This document shows, one piece after another, positions 24,381-33,285 of a stretch of 45,861 bases of DNA. The stretch's first letter is position 1, and every line of letters starts with the position of its first letter. The notes under the pieces are model-generated. The model ran no database searches, had not been told where the DNA came from, and saw only the letters and a list, made by a program, of their open reading frames with translations. The DNA is from Lachnospiraceae bacterium (GTDB lineage: Bacteria; Bacillota; Clostridia; Lachnospirales; Lachnospiraceae): contig JAHAYJ010000069.1 in NCBI GenBank assembly GCA_018384375.1, positions 1-45,861 on the forward strand. Reading direction: 5' to 3'. The position numbers and the translations under genes are program-made.

Positions 24381-25577
24381 ATGAAACCGAGAAGAGAACC
24401 TGGAGAAAAGACAAATGATGATGTGATACGGAAGATAATGCGGGAATATTCAAGCAGAGAGAATACGCTTGGCAATACTGCGATATCGAGATATGCCAAA
24501 GAAATGGGTTATAGTATCGGAAGAAATGCCATTGAGGGCTTTATGGCAAAAATGATGGTTAAACCATACGCAACCGAGGAAGAGTGCGATGAACTAATAC
24601 GGGAATGCTCTGCGGATGAACGAGAATTTTATTTTTGCAAGACCAATCTAGATGGTCGGCGTACCAAAGGCTATTGGATGATGGAAGCTTTATCTGATAG
24701 TGAATGGATGTATCTTGTTGATTCTGTATTATATAGCAAAATATTGACTAAAAAAGAAGCTGACAACCTGGCTAAAAGAATAACGCTTTTGGCTGGCAAG
24801 CAGTTATCTGACCTTACAAAATATCGTCATCGTATGGAAAACCAACCGTACTTTGTTGGAGATGAGGGTATAGACGAGAAAGTGGGACATATTGAAAGCA
24901 ATGTTCTAAAGCAGGTGCATCTGATAAGGACGGCAATAAAACAGAAGAAAAAGGTAAAATTTAATTTATGTGTCTATGACTATGGAAATCAGCAGGTGAG
25001 ACTTGTTCCCTATGGAAAACATGGAAAAGTGCTTCCAGAGACTCCGGAGAAGTATAAGGAAGATGTTCATAGAATATGTTCTCCGTTTGATGTCATATTT
25101 TCTAATGGACGCTATTATATGCTGGGAGCTGATCTTGAAACGGAAAGGAGAGCTGATTTAAAGTATAAATTGTACCGCATTGATCTTATGACAGACGTAT
25201 CCATAAATAGGGCAACTGCTATTACTAAAGAAGAGGCAGGGATTCAGGAACTGGAGGATTTATTTAAATATAGAATCGAAAATCCATATATGTTTACGGG
25301 GAAAGTGGAAAAGGTTAGAATCCGTGTGGATGCAGATCAATTCACACAGATTGTAGATTGGTTTTCTGATCGATTTGAGGTAGTAGGTTACGATGCAGAT
25401 GAAAGTAAGTACTATGATATTGAAGTGAAGGTAAATCTTAACAGTTTTACATACTGGGTTTTGCAATATAGCGGATGTGTTGAGGTACTTGATACTGGAA
25501 AGAAAGGGGACGATTCTTATAGAGGTCGCATTAAGGAGGCACTTGAAAAAGCATTAGAAAAGTATGTGGAGGATTAG
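24381..25577 (+). CDS. WYL-domain transcriptional regulator
   Basis: This 398-residue protein has an N-terminal winged-helix region (DDVIRKIMREYSSRENTLG, AISRYAKEMGYSIGRNAI) and a central WYL domain at about residues 190-290 with KVKFNLCVYDYGNQ and the motif region FSNGRYYMLGADL. A C-terminal WCX-like domain follows (VRIRVDADQFTQIVDWF). WYL proteins bind nucleic acid or nucleotide-like ligands and often regulate defence genes. AAGGAGGAAGAGG precedes the ATG. It is followed after two bases by an EEP enzyme and a terminator, a two-gene operon. It is the first intact gene of the cargo region. Confidence 0.88.
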   Translation: MKPRREPGEKTNDDVIRKIMREYSSRENTLGNTAISRYAKEMGYSIGRNAIEGFMAKMMVKPYATEEECDELIRECSADEREFYFCKTNLDGRRTKGYWMMEALSDSEWMYLVDSVLYSKILTKKEADNLAKRITLLAGKQLSDLTKYRHRMENQPYFVGDEGIDEKVGHIESNVLKQVHLIRTAIKQKKKVKFNLCVYDYGNQQVRLVPYGKHGKVLPETPEKYKEDVHRICSPFDVIFSNGRYYMLGADLETERRADLKYKLYRIDLMTDVSINRATAITKEEAGIQELEDLFKYRIENPYMFTGKVEKVRIRVDADQFTQIVDWFSDRFEVVGYDADESKYYDIEVKVNLNSFTYWVLQYSGCVEVLDTGKKGDDSYRGRIKEALEKALEKYVED

Positions 25578-25579
25578 TA

Positions 25580-26389
25580 ATGAAGGTAGTTACGTGGAAT
25601 ATTAATAGATTTGATGGAGTGTGGGATTGGTATAAGGAAAAAAGAGATTTGCCAATGCCTCAACGGAAAGAATGTGCAAATAAAATTACTGAAAAGCTTT
25701 CTGAATTATTAACAACTATGGAAGATATTGCGATTCTTCAAGAAGTCCCATATCGTGGTGCCGATTGGGAAGATGAATGGAATGAACATTGGAAGTCATT
25801 TTTGAATGAGAGGTTCAAAGTTATGCTATGGTTTGATAATGAGCCTAAAAGGAAAGATTTCAATTATAGTTCTTCAAAGAACGTTACAATAGCTATCACA
25901 AAAAAAGGCAGTAACTGGGCTATTAGATCATATGAATCAAGAGCCGTAAAATTTGGAAAGACAAATGGATATAGTGATTATGTTAACAGATACATTGAAC
26001 TTGTTAACGGGAATATGTCTCTTTTAGGATTTCATTTATCTTCAGATAAAGATGGTGAGGAACAGTGGAAGCAAATTCATTCAGTTTCTGATAGTTCAAT
26101 GTTTTCTTTTATAGTTGGTGATTTTAATGTAAACGATTTTCTATATCCGTTACAGGATGATTTACGTCGATTAGAAAAAAACTATGATCGTATGATTGAT
26201 AAGGATGTAATAACGCAAAATCAAACATTAGCATCTTTGGATAATATCTTTGTTAAAAAGGGGTTTTGTTCGAATACAAAGATATCCATTTTAGATTATT
26301 GCTACATTCCCAAATGTGATGGGTTTGGAGATTCTGTTCGCAAAATGAGATGTTCTGATCATCATGCATGTATATGTGAAATATATTAA
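25580..26389 (+). CDS. endonuclease/exonuclease/phosphatase (EEP) family protein
   Basis: The 269-residue product has all EEP superfamily motifs: VVTWNINRF at the N-terminus (Asn), AILQEVPY (metal-binding Glu), VGDFNVND (catalytic Asp/Asn), ASLDNIFV, and the final SDHHACICEI (Asp-His). EEP enzymes hydrolyse phosphodiester or phosphomonoester bonds in nucleic acids, lipids or nucleotides with Mg2+. No extra domain or signal peptide is present, so it is cytosolic. GGAGG overlaps the end of the WYL gene, giving tight coupling. The substrate is unknown; the WYL partner suggests a stress- or damage-induced nuclease or repair enzyme. Confidence 0.85.
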   Translation: MKVVTWNINRFDGVWDWYKEKRDLPMPQRKECANKITEKLSELLTTMEDIAILQEVPYRGADWEDEWNEHWKSFLNERFKVMLWFDNEPKRKDFNYSSSKNVTIAITKKGSNWAIRSYESRAVKFGKTNGYSDYVNRYIELVNGNMSLLGFHLSSDKDGEEQWKQIHSVSDSSMFSFIVGDFNVNDFLYPLQDDLRRLEKNYDRMIDKDVITQNQTLASLDNIFVKKGFCSNTKISILDYCYIPKCDGFGDSVRKMRCSDHHACICEIY

Positions 26390-26401
26390 ATCTATTGAAA
26401 A

Positions 26402-26427
26402 AGAGAGCCCACCGGCTCCCTTTTTTT
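26402..26427 (+). terminator. terminator closing the WYL-EEP operon
   Basis: AGAGAGCC pairs with GGCTCCCT (one mismatch) around a CACC loop and is followed by seven T. The gap after it, 26428-26526, holds a TTTATAAACAGGT motif seen again at about 28375. Confidence 0.85.
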
Positions 26428-26526
26428 GTCAAAAAAACTGAACTTTCTTGTTTGTGAAGGTTTATAAACAGGTTAAAGGTGTATTTATATTGTGTAATCA
26501 ATTAGAAGGAAAGGAGTTAATCCCAA

Positions 26527-26731
26527 ATGAAAACATACAAATTTACACAAGAGCATTTTCAAAGTCTCGGTGACCGTTATGTGAAAAGCATTGAATACGC
26601 ATTTGATGCGTTTGAAAAAGTTCAGAATTTATCTATGAGGAAATGATAATTAAGTTGGAGAAATCGCAAAAGAAGATGAGGCTATAAATATGGTGGAGAA
26701 TGAGATTCTGCTGAAAGGAGGCAAGGCGTGA
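26527..26731 (+). pseudogene. small gene broken by frameshift
   Basis: GGAAAGGAG leads to ATG 26527 and a 39-residue frame (MKTYKFTQEHFQSLGDRYVK) that stops at 26646. The +1 frame from 26654 continues as VGEIAKEDEAINMVENEILL up to a stop at 26731, in keeping with a single gene of about 65 codons disrupted near 26645. I do not recognise the family. Confidence 0.4.
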
Positions 26732-26895
26732 AATACAACAAAAATAAGAATATACAGGTATCTTTTACCATAAGGGAACGTCTGTATTTTAAGTTCAAGA
26801 CGTTTTGTAAAGCGGAAAAGAAAATGCCGGCAACGGTGTTAAAAGGATTCATTAAAAGCTATGTTGATGACAGAGAAAAAGAAAATGATAAATGA
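26728..26895 (+). CDS. small basic protein, possible ribbon-helix-helix DNA binder
   Basis: GTG at 26728 is preceded by AAAGGAGG, one of the best ribosome binding sites here. The 55-residue product starts with a strand-like IQVSFTIRERLYFKF, then helices (ATVLKGFIKSYVDD) and a charged tail. This is the layout of CopG/Arc-type proteins, but it is too short to be certain. Confidence 0.55.
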   Translation: MKYNKNKNIQVSFTIRERLYFKFKTFCKAEKKMPATVLKGFIKSYVDDREKENDK

Positions 26896-26909
26896 GGAGG
26901 ATATTAGCT

Positions 26910-27044
26910 ATGCTTAGGGTGGTATTGATGATCTATCTTGGGATGCAGATAGGTGTTCCTGTTTGGTATTACATCATATGTGGGTTGATTTTATTTATTG
27001 ACGCAATAAAGATTGGAGTACAGATACAAAAGAATAGAGAATGA
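26910..27044 (+). CDS. small single-span or two-span membrane protein
   Basis: ATG 26910 lies after TGAGGAGG at good distance. The 44-residue product is hydrophobic (VVLMIYLGMQIGVPVWYYII, then CGLILFIDAIKIGVQI) with a short basic end. It overlaps the next small ORF by one base (ATGATG), so it is likely translated. Function unknown. Confidence 0.5.
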   Translation: MLRVVLMIYLGMQIGVPVWYYIICGLILFIDAIKIGVQIQKNRE

Positions 27045-27169
27045 TGCCAATTCGCAATAAGGAAAAAATAGTAGTTTGGTATAGTGTGTTGGAAAAGCGT
27101 ACACAAGATGTAATCGAGATGGAACGAAAGAAGAGTATAGAGGTACTGCAGAAGATAAAGTCTGAATGA
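27044..27169 (+). CDS. small charged helical protein
   Basis: The 41-residue frame (start MPIRNKEKIVVWYSVLEKRT) starts in overlap with the previous stop and ends in ATGA overlap with an alternative start of the next gene. It is rich in Lys and Glu and should be one amphipathic helix. No family is recognised; the evidence is coupling only. Confidence 0.4.
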   Translation: MPIRNKEKIVVWYSVLEKRTQDVIEMERKKSIEVLQKIKSE

Positions 27170-27189
27170 CACAAAGAAAGGATATAAAA

Positions 27190-27960
27190 ATGAGAAAAAG
27201 AATAATGGCTATTAATGCAAATGATATGGGTGGAAAAACTGGGCATCTCATGAGTCACCGGTATTTTAACAATCGGGATAGAAGATATCATATTGATTGG
27301 AGATATTGGGCAAAGCAGGTAGATAAAACTGAGACTTGGAACAGCCTGAAAAAATATATTTTGAAAAAGAGTCCGGATATATTGGTTGTTGAAGAGATGC
27401 TGGTCAGCAGTTATGAGAATATTGATTTTATAGGTGAACTGGCAGAAATGGGGTATTCATATGTGGAAGAGTGTCTTCCGGAGAGAGGCAATTATTCGTT
27501 GACTATGACATTCTTCCGTGAAGGCAATCCTGAGTATGTCAGCTCGCCCGGAAATTATCGGGAGAACAGGAGTGTAATCTGCAAAGATGACGAATTACTT
27601 ATATGCGGTAGTCATTTTCCCAGTGAATCCGATGAGGTGTTTTTGAAACATATGGGAGATTTTGTGGTAGCACATTTGGGGGAAGACTTCCTGCTTATTG
27701 GAGATCTGAATGCAAACGATCCAACTAGAGGAAATAAGCAAATGGTCAACAAGCTGCTGAATGAGGGGGCTGTGGATCTTTGGACGGCGGCAGGTAATGA
27801 TGAACATACGCCGACAGAGGCACAGTATCAGGGCAGGTTGGACTATGCCATAGCATCCCCGTCTCTTGCTAAGAAGGTAGAGAATATTGAGATTGATCCG
27901 TTCTTAATGGATGCAGGCATTACGGATCACGCAGCGGTTATAGTAGATATAGTAAACTAA
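27190..27960 (+). CDS. second EEP-family phosphoesterase
   Basis: The 256-residue protein has the EEP motifs IMAINANDM (Asn), ILVVEEML (Glu), LLIGDLNANDP (Asp/Asn), GRLDYAIAS (Asp) and GITDHAAVIVDI (Asp-His). It is clearly different from the protein at 25580, with little similarity outside the motifs, so this is not a simple duplication. The start at 27190 follows AAAGAAAGGA; an ATG at 27166 overlaps the previous stop and is an alternative. The substrate is unknown; the next genes are HAD phosphatases, which suggests processing of nucleic-acid ends or nucleotides. Confidence 0.8.
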   Translation: MRKRIMAINANDMGGKTGHLMSHRYFNNRDRRYHIDWRYWAKQVDKTETWNSLKKYILKKSPDILVVEEMLVSSYENIDFIGELAEMGYSYVEECLPERGNYSLTMTFFREGNPEYVSSPGNYRENRSVICKDDELLICGSHFPSESDEVFLKHMGDFVVAHLGEDFLLIGDLNANDPTRGNKQMVNKLLNEGAVDLWTAAGNDEHTPTEAQYQGRLDYAIASPSLAKKVENIEIDPFLMDAGITDHAAVIVDIVN

Positions 27961-28008
27961 CGGTTTACTGACAGTGTATTTGTGATAGTTCATAATAAGG
28001 AGATACTC

Positions 28009-28350
28009 ATGGATAGAAGTCGGATCATAGCGGTAGATTTTGATGGCACGTTGTGCTTTTCTGCCTGGCCTGATGTCGGGGAACCAAATCATCTGCTTAT
28101 TGACTATTTGAAGAAACAGAAAAAGTTAGGAAATAAGCTAATCCTCTGGACGTGTCGATCAGGGGTGGCTTTAGAAAAGGCGGTTTCCTGGTGCAGAGAA
28201 GTGGCACATCTTGAATTTGACGCGGTAAATGACAATGTACCGGAGGTGATTGATTACTACGGAAACAATTCGCGAAAGATTTCCTGTGACATTTATATTG
28301 ATGATAAAGCCTGTGTGCCGGATGATTTTTGTGTCATACAAGACGAATAA
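28009..28350 (+). CDS. HAD-superfamily phosphatase, phage-type
   Basis: This 113-residue minimal HAD domain has motif I DFDGTL (nucleophile Asp 11 and acid Asp 13 by position), motif II T in LILWTCRSG, and the late acidic motif DIYIDDKA. Such compact HADs of the IAVDFDGTLCFSAWPDVGEPN kind are common in phages and mobile elements of Firmicutes and are presumed small-molecule or polynucleotide phosphatases. AAGGAG lies seven bases before the ATG. No cap domain is present, so a large substrate could reach the active site. Confidence 0.85.
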   Translation: MDRSRIIAVDFDGTLCFSAWPDVGEPNHLLIDYLKKQKKLGNKLILWTCRSGVALEKAVSWCREVAHLEFDAVNDNVPEVIDYYGNNSRKISCDIYIDDKACVPDDFCVIQDE

Positions 28351-28464
28351 ATCTCAACAACGGCTTTTGTGTACATTTATAAACAGGTCTGAAAGTATAA
28401 TCAAACATGAAAATGAAGGGCTGACTTGTACAGTTATAATAGTATCAAGAAGGAGTGAAACAAT

Positions 28465-28647
28465 ATGAGTTTTGTAGTGTTTCTTGATGTGGATGGAGTT
28501 TTGAACACCAGAACGACCTGTGAGCGTGCACCATCAGAAATGTACAAAGGTATTGATGAAGCAAGAATTAAGATTCTGGCAAATGCAAGATATCTTATGC
28601 CGACACTTACAACTGTAAAGGTATGTATAGCGTCCTCAAGTGATTGA
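28465..28647 (+). pseudogene. truncated copy of the Swiss-army-knife-type HAD gene
   Basis: The 60 codons (start MSFVVFLDVDGVLNTRTTC) are a close relative of the beginning of the intact gene at 40851. The frame ends in S-S-D-stop exactly where the intact gene has S-S-D-W, so a TGG to TGA change, on top of a shortened middle, is the simplest explanation. AGAAGGAG still precedes the ATG. The 85 bases after it contain no further homologous coding that I can follow. Confidence 0.65.
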
Positions 28648-28732
28648 GGGCATATTTGAAGGCTTAATAGAATTATAGCGACATTTTTTTGAAGATAGAT
28701 TTTGCCTTTGGACAGATTGGAGAGGATAAAGA

Positions 28733-31579
28733 GTGAGATACTATGAATTTGCAATTAGAGGAGTTGCGAAAGATATAAAGGAGCTGCTACAGAATAAGGA
28801 GTGTCTTAGAGAGCATAGATATGGGAGTCCAATTTTTGCTGTTAACAGTTATATGTATCGCAATTTAAAAAATAACGTTGGTTTTTTAGCCTATAGGCAA
28901 GAAACGGATGATAAGATTTTAGCAGTTTTGTTTTTGGATGAAAAGAGAGAGACTCTGGAAAATGCGTATGACTATATTATCGAAGTATTAGAAGGTGTAT
29001 TTGAAATTAAAAGGATACAATTGATACCAAGTGAAATCACCATGTATGAATTTTTGGACTGTTACAGAGAGGCCAAAAGAAGAGATTATGATAATCATGG
29101 AAATAGATTTATAGAGTTGTCAAACTTATTTATATATGAATATTATATGGATAATTCAAAATCATATCATTTTAAATTTGAGGAAAAGATCATACCTGAA
29201 ATCAAAACTGAAATAAATGCAATTTATGATAAAGAATTTATTGAAGAACTTTCAAATATAGAACTGCATTCGAACAATACTGAATACCAAGGAAACTTGG
29301 TTCATTACATAATTTCAAGTAGGAGTGTCGAAGCGGCATGTGATATGACGGAGATACTTGCTCATAATTTGATAAAAGCAAATCGCATAAGTAGCAGACG
29401 AATGGAAGTCATTAGTGAAATTGAACCAGACTTATACAAGGTAAATAATCGTTTGGAAGAGATTATAGAGAATAACTATGGGGGCGTAATTGTATTTGAT
29501 TTATTAGAGAAGTTTGGATGCGATCCTGTGGAGTATCAGATGAATTGCAAATATATCGAAAAGCTTGTGAAAAGATATAAGAATGATTGTCTATTTGTAT
29601 TTACATACAATATGGACAATCCGGGATTTTCGTATTATCTTCTGCCTCAATTAAGAAGATATGTGCTTCCGGTTATGCTTCGAGAAGGTACCGGTGACAG
29701 AAAAGCGGCTGCAAGTTATTTGAAAGAATTGATAAAAAAATCTGAATATGCAAAGTATGCTAAACAGGCTAATGAGTTCATGAAATTATTTCCAGGAACT
29801 AAGTTTACTCAAACGGATGTATTAACAGCCTATGAGCAGTTTGAATCTTGGTGTCTAAATAAGAATGTGTTACAAGCTTATGATTACAACATTGCGGAAG
29901 ATTTCATGTTAGATAGGGATGAAAACGTGGAATCTTCCTCAGAGAAACTGGATAAAATGATTGGCTTGGGAATTGTGAAAGAGCAGATAAAAGCTATTTT
30001 GGCAAGGAATGTTGTAGAAAAGGAGAGAAAAAAGAGACTAGGAAACAGTTATAAGTCAGGTACAATGCACATGATATTTGGAGGGAATCCTGGCACTGCC
30101 AAAACCACAGTTGCAAAACTGTTTGCCGGAATTGCAAAAGAAAAGGGGATTCTGAAAAGCGGAGCCTTTGTGGAGCGCGGAGGAATGGATTTGAGTGGTT
30201 TGGGATGTGTCGAGGCTATCAGAGAAGCATTTCTTGCTGCAAAGGGTGGTGTTTTGTTCATTGACGAAGCGTATTCTATGGTGTGCGACACTGCCGTAAC
30301 AGTTTTTATTCAAGAGATGGAAAACAGAAGAGATGATGTGATTGTTATCCTGGCAGGCTATAATGAGCGAATGCACGAGTTTATGAAAATCAACGAAGGC
30401 TTAAAAAGCAGGATACCGCATTGGATTGATTTTCCTGACTATACTGCAGATGAACTTACGGACATCTTCAAATTGATGACACAGGAACGGGGCTTCCGTG
30501 TTACAGATGAGGCTATAAAAGAAGCGCATTATATTTTTGAGAAGGTAAGAAGTACTGATAACTTCGGCAATGGAAGATATGTAAGAAATCTGATTGATAG
30601 AGCATCGCAGAATCAGGCGGTAAGATTGCTTTCGGATGGAAAGGATGCAAGTGATTTAAAGAAGGGCGAACTTTTTCTGATAACAAAAAATGATATAAGT
30701 ATGCTGGAAGAAGGAATGAAGAAAGAACGGGAAGCAGGAACTGCAAGAAAAGAACTTGATAACATGATAGGACTTGCTTCCGTGAAAGAGATTATTCATA
30801 AGGCAATTGCTCATTACAAGCTGAATAAGCTCTGCATTGATAAAGGGATTGCAAGAGAAAAGGCATCTTTACATATGGTTTTTACCGGCAACCCCGGTAC
30901 AGCAAAGACCTCTGTAGCAAGGTTATTTGCAGAGATTATGAAGGATGAAAAGGTTCTGTCTACAGGAGTTTTTGTGGAAGTGGGGCGAGCGGATCTTGTC
31001 GGTGACCATGTGGGATCTACAGCTCCGCTGGTCAAGAAAAAGTTTAAAGAAGCACAAGGAGGTGTTCTATTTATAGACGAAGCGTATTCGCTTTGTGATA
31101 GCTATGAAAATGGTTTTGGAGATGAAGCGATCAATACTCTTGTGCAGGAAATGGAGAACCATAGAGATGATGTGATTGTAATCTTTGCCGGATATACTGA
31201 GCCGATGCGTCGGTTCCTTGATAGAAATCCGGGAATGCTTTCAAGAATTGCTTTTCAAGTAGAATTTGAGGATTATTCTACTGATGAATTATGTGACATT
31301 ACCAGACTTATGGTATCCCAAAAGCAGATGATCATTACGGATGAAGCTATGAACAAATTGAGGAAAAACTTCGATATGATACGAGAGGATAGCGATTATG
31401 GAAACGGCCGATTTGTGCGCAAGACTTTGGAGGAAGCAGAGATGAATTTGGCAGAAAGGATATTGCAGTTTAAGGAGTCGGAGATTACGGCAGAGCTAAT
31501 CACCACCATTGAAGAGTGCGACATTCCGGATCTGAGTACCAGAAAGAAGACAATCAAGAGGATGGGGTTTGCATGCTAA
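28733..31579 (+). CDS. large protein with two CbxX/SpoVK-type AAA+ domains
   Basis: A GTG at 28733 with GGAGAGG upstream starts a 948-residue protein. Residues 1 to about 400 form a mixed alpha/beta domain of unknown family. Then come two AAA+ modules of the CbxX/CfxQ/SpoVK class: the first with Walker A GNPGTAKTTVAK (about 450) and Walker B GGVLFIDEAYSM (about 505), the second with GNPGTAKTSVAR (about 718) and GGVLFIDEAYSL (about 775). The family remodels protein complexes, as in RuBisCO activase CbbX, and is also seen in type VII EccA. Both ATP sites look intact. The N-terminal domain probably selects the client. Confidence 0.88.
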   Translation: MRYYEFAIRGVAKDIKELLQNKECLREHRYGSPIFAVNSYMYRNLKNNVGFLAYRQETDDKILAVLFLDEKRETLENAYDYIIEVLEGVFEIKRIQLIPSEITMYEFLDCYREAKRRDYDNHGNRFIELSNLFIYEYYMDNSKSYHFKFEEKIIPEIKTEINAIYDKEFIEELSNIELHSNNTEYQGNLVHYIISSRSVEAACDMTEILAHNLIKANRISSRRMEVISEIEPDLYKVNNRLEEIIENNYGGVIVFDLLEKFGCDPVEYQMNCKYIEKLVKRYKNDCLFVFTYNMDNPGFSYYLLPQLRRYVLPVMLREGTGDRKAAASYLKELIKKSEYAKYAKQANEFMKLFPGTKFTQTDVLTAYEQFESWCLNKNVLQAYDYNIAEDFMLDRDENVESSSEKLDKMIGLGIVKEQIKAILARNVVEKERKKRLGNSYKSGTMHMIFGGNPGTAKTTVAKLFAGIAKEKGILKSGAFVERGGMDLSGLGCVEAIREAFLAAKGGVLFIDEAYSMVCDTAVTVFIQEMENRRDDVIVILAGYNERMHEFMKINEGLKSRIPHWIDFPDYTADELTDIFKLMTQERGFRVTDEAIKEAHYIFEKVRSTDNFGNGRYVRNLIDRASQNQAVRLLSDGKDASDLKKGELFLITKNDISMLEEGMKKEREAGTARKELDNMIGLASVKEIIHKAIAHYKLNKLCIDKGIAREKASLHMVFTGNPGTAKTSVARLFAEIMKDEKVLSTGVFVEVGRADLVGDHVGSTAPLVKKKFKEAQGGVLFIDEAYSLCDSYENGFGDEAINTLVQEMENHRDDVIVIFAGYTEPMRRFLDRNPGMLSRIAFQVEFEDYSTDELCDITRLMVSQKQMIITDEAMNKLRKNFDMIREDSDYGNGRFVRKTLEEAEMNLAERILQFKESEITAELITTIEECDIPDLSTRKKTIKRMGFAC

Positions 31580-32079
31580 TGTATAGAAGAAATCGGTATC
31601 TTGATGAATTAGGAATACCGCGCAGCTTATACTGCGGAAATTTTGTTCGGGAGAAAAAGTTTTATAGGCTGCTTCAGCGGTATCGCTATGGATTTGATTA
31701 TCGTGATATTTTTAATATGGATGCATCCTTTGCCGAATGGTTATATTCACATATGCGGATGTATAAAGAAAATAGTGTCCACGATGATACTATGCACAGT
31801 GTCGTCTTTGACGAGAACGAATACACCATCGAGGAGGTAGTGGATTGGATTATTGAAAAGACAGGAGCGTTTCTAAAGTATAGTTATTACATGGATGCGC
31901 ATTTTGATTACAAAACAAATCATCCGATTATTGGAAAATTAATAGGTAAGTTTAATCCATCTGTCAGAGAATATTTGGAGGAGTACGATTGGTCTGAAGG
32001 TAATGAATACCAAATTGAAGAAGATTACATTAAGGCTGGTAGATTATTTTTAGAGATAATGGGATATTGCTGGATGTAG
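31573..32079 (+). CDS. unknown protein coupled to the AAA+ gene
   Basis: The ATG at 31573 overlaps the AAA+ stop (ATGCTAA); a second ATG at 31579 forms TAATG with it. Either gives about 168 residues, rich in Tyr, Asp and Glu (FDYRDIFNMDASFAEWLYSH, HFDYKTNHPIIGKLIGKF). No family is recognised. The tight overlap means it depends on translation of the AAA+ gene and may be its client or adaptor. Confidence 0.65.
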   Translation: MLMYRRNRYLDELGIPRSLYCGNFVREKKFYRLLQRYRYGFDYRDIFNMDASFAEWLYSHMRMYKENSVHDDTMHSVVFDENEYTIEEVVDWIIEKTGAFLKYSYYMDAHFDYKTNHPIIGKLIGKFNPSVREYLEEYDWSEGNEYQIEEDYIKAGRLFLEIMGYCWM

Positions 32080-32089
32080 GAAGGGTGGA

Positions 32090-32161
32090 ATGTATGATGA
32101 TGGATATTCCGTGTCGGATATACATGGATTTTTAGAAGCTTTTAGAGGTGAAATTTTATGA
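32090..32161 (+). CDS. tiny ORF coupled to the next gene (or remnant)
   Basis: A 23-codon frame (start MYDDGYSVSDIHGFLEAFRG) begins after GAAGGGTGG and ends in an ATGA overlap with the next gene. SDIHG resembles the first metal motif of the metallophosphoesterases further on, so this may be the front end of a lost gene. It may also be a leader peptide or chance. Confidence 0.3.
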   Translation: MYDDGYSVSDIHGFLEAFRGEIL

Positions 32162-33201
32162 TAGATGCAATGGATAAAAAAATATATTTTCCAAGAACAT
32201 TCAATGAACAGATGGCTTGGATTGCTGAAGAAGTTGAGCATATTATCAAATATAATGCTGAGCACAATATTAAAAAAAATATACAAGAAGAAGGGGTAGG
32301 TGCATACGGCCAAGCTGGTTATACGCATGCAATTAATCGTTTATTCGAAATTATCGAATCCGATCCTAAAAACAAAGCACTTTTGCAAGAAGTGTGTAAA
32401 GCGAAAAAGGAACTTATGGCATTTTTTTACGATGAACCTGGTGCACTGTCTGAAAAGCAAATATATGAATATTGGAATGCTTATTTACAATCATATATAG
32501 CGGAAATGGAATCGCATCCGATGCATTATGTTTTGATAAAGGGAATAGATGTAAGACAAGATGAAGAAGAGCAAAACAATAAGTTTCTTGGAATTTATGA
32601 TGGTCTGGCAAGGCTAGAGGACGCTTATGTAGTGGCAGTGCAGAAATTAGAAGAACAACATAAGAATATGACAGGTTTGCTGGGTGATAAGGTTGATTAT
32701 ATTGTAAAGCATGAAAAAATAATGATTAATGTTTTTGACGAGTTTACAGGGCGGTGGCATTATAATGTAAAACCGGAGCAGTTGTTTTGGCGAAAAAATG
32801 CCGATACAGATAATTATAAGATGGTAGAGTGCGTGTTTGATAATCCGTATATGTATGAGGTTAAACTTGATAAGATAAAAAGAACTTTATCAGGGGAAAG
32901 GTGTAGCGGTATGAGATTGGTTATCGATATGGATGATTCAGAGATTATTTATAAGGAGAGTGGTGAACTTCCGGAGCAATTCAGCGCATACGTTTTTGTT
33001 TATAGTAACTTTGATAATTCATACAGCACGATAGTTGGTTTTTATCATCCTTATTATGACAATAACAAAGGTGGTGTCTTTGATGGAATTGGAGCTTACA
33101 TGGAATGGGACCAAATTGTTGCGTGGAAATGCTTAGAGGGAATACGGGTAAATTGCATCTCAGAGGATGATACAAGGCAAAGATTTAATGATAGTAAATA
33201 G
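32158..33201 (+). CDS. unknown protein with a helical domain shared with 34072
   Basis: This 347-residue protein starts after AGAGGTG. Residues about 15-115 are helical and align with the whole of the small protein at 34072: both keep L-F-E-x-x-x-x-D-P-K-N, E-V-x-x-A, Y-W and Y-x-A-E-M in the same order. Residues about 180-335 form a beta-rich domain (HYNVKPEQLFWRKN, MVECVFDNPYMYEVKLD, AYVFVYSNFDNSYSTIVGF). No enzyme motif is seen. The shared domain suggests that both proteins contact the same partner. Confidence 0.7.
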   Translation: MIDAMDKKIYFPRTFNEQMAWIAEEVEHIIKYNAEHNIKKNIQEEGVGAYGQAGYTHAINRLFEIIESDPKNKALLQEVCKAKKELMAFFYDEPGALSEKQIYEYWNAYLQSYIAEMESHPMHYVLIKGIDVRQDEEEQNNKFLGIYDGLARLEDAYVVAVQKLEEQHKNMTGLLGDKVDYIVKHEKIMINVFDEFTGRWHYNVKPEQLFWRKNADTDNYKMVECVFDNPYMYEVKLDKIKRTLSGERCSGMRLVIDMDDSEIIYKESGELPEQFSAYVFVYSNFDNSYSTIVGFYHPYYDNNKGGVFDGIGAYMEWDQIVAWKCLEGIRVNCISEDDTRQRFNDSK

Positions 33202-33285
33202 AGAATAAAATGGATTCCGGTAACAGATAGATGTCCGGAAGAGTCTGGATTCGGATTGCGTCACGCAAATGTAATGGAGGATAAT

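Noticed and set aside
32090-32161. The SDIHG in the tiny ORF as proof of a fifth metallophosphoesterase
   Set aside because: Only five residues match and no other metal motif follows; kept only as a low-confidence small ORF.
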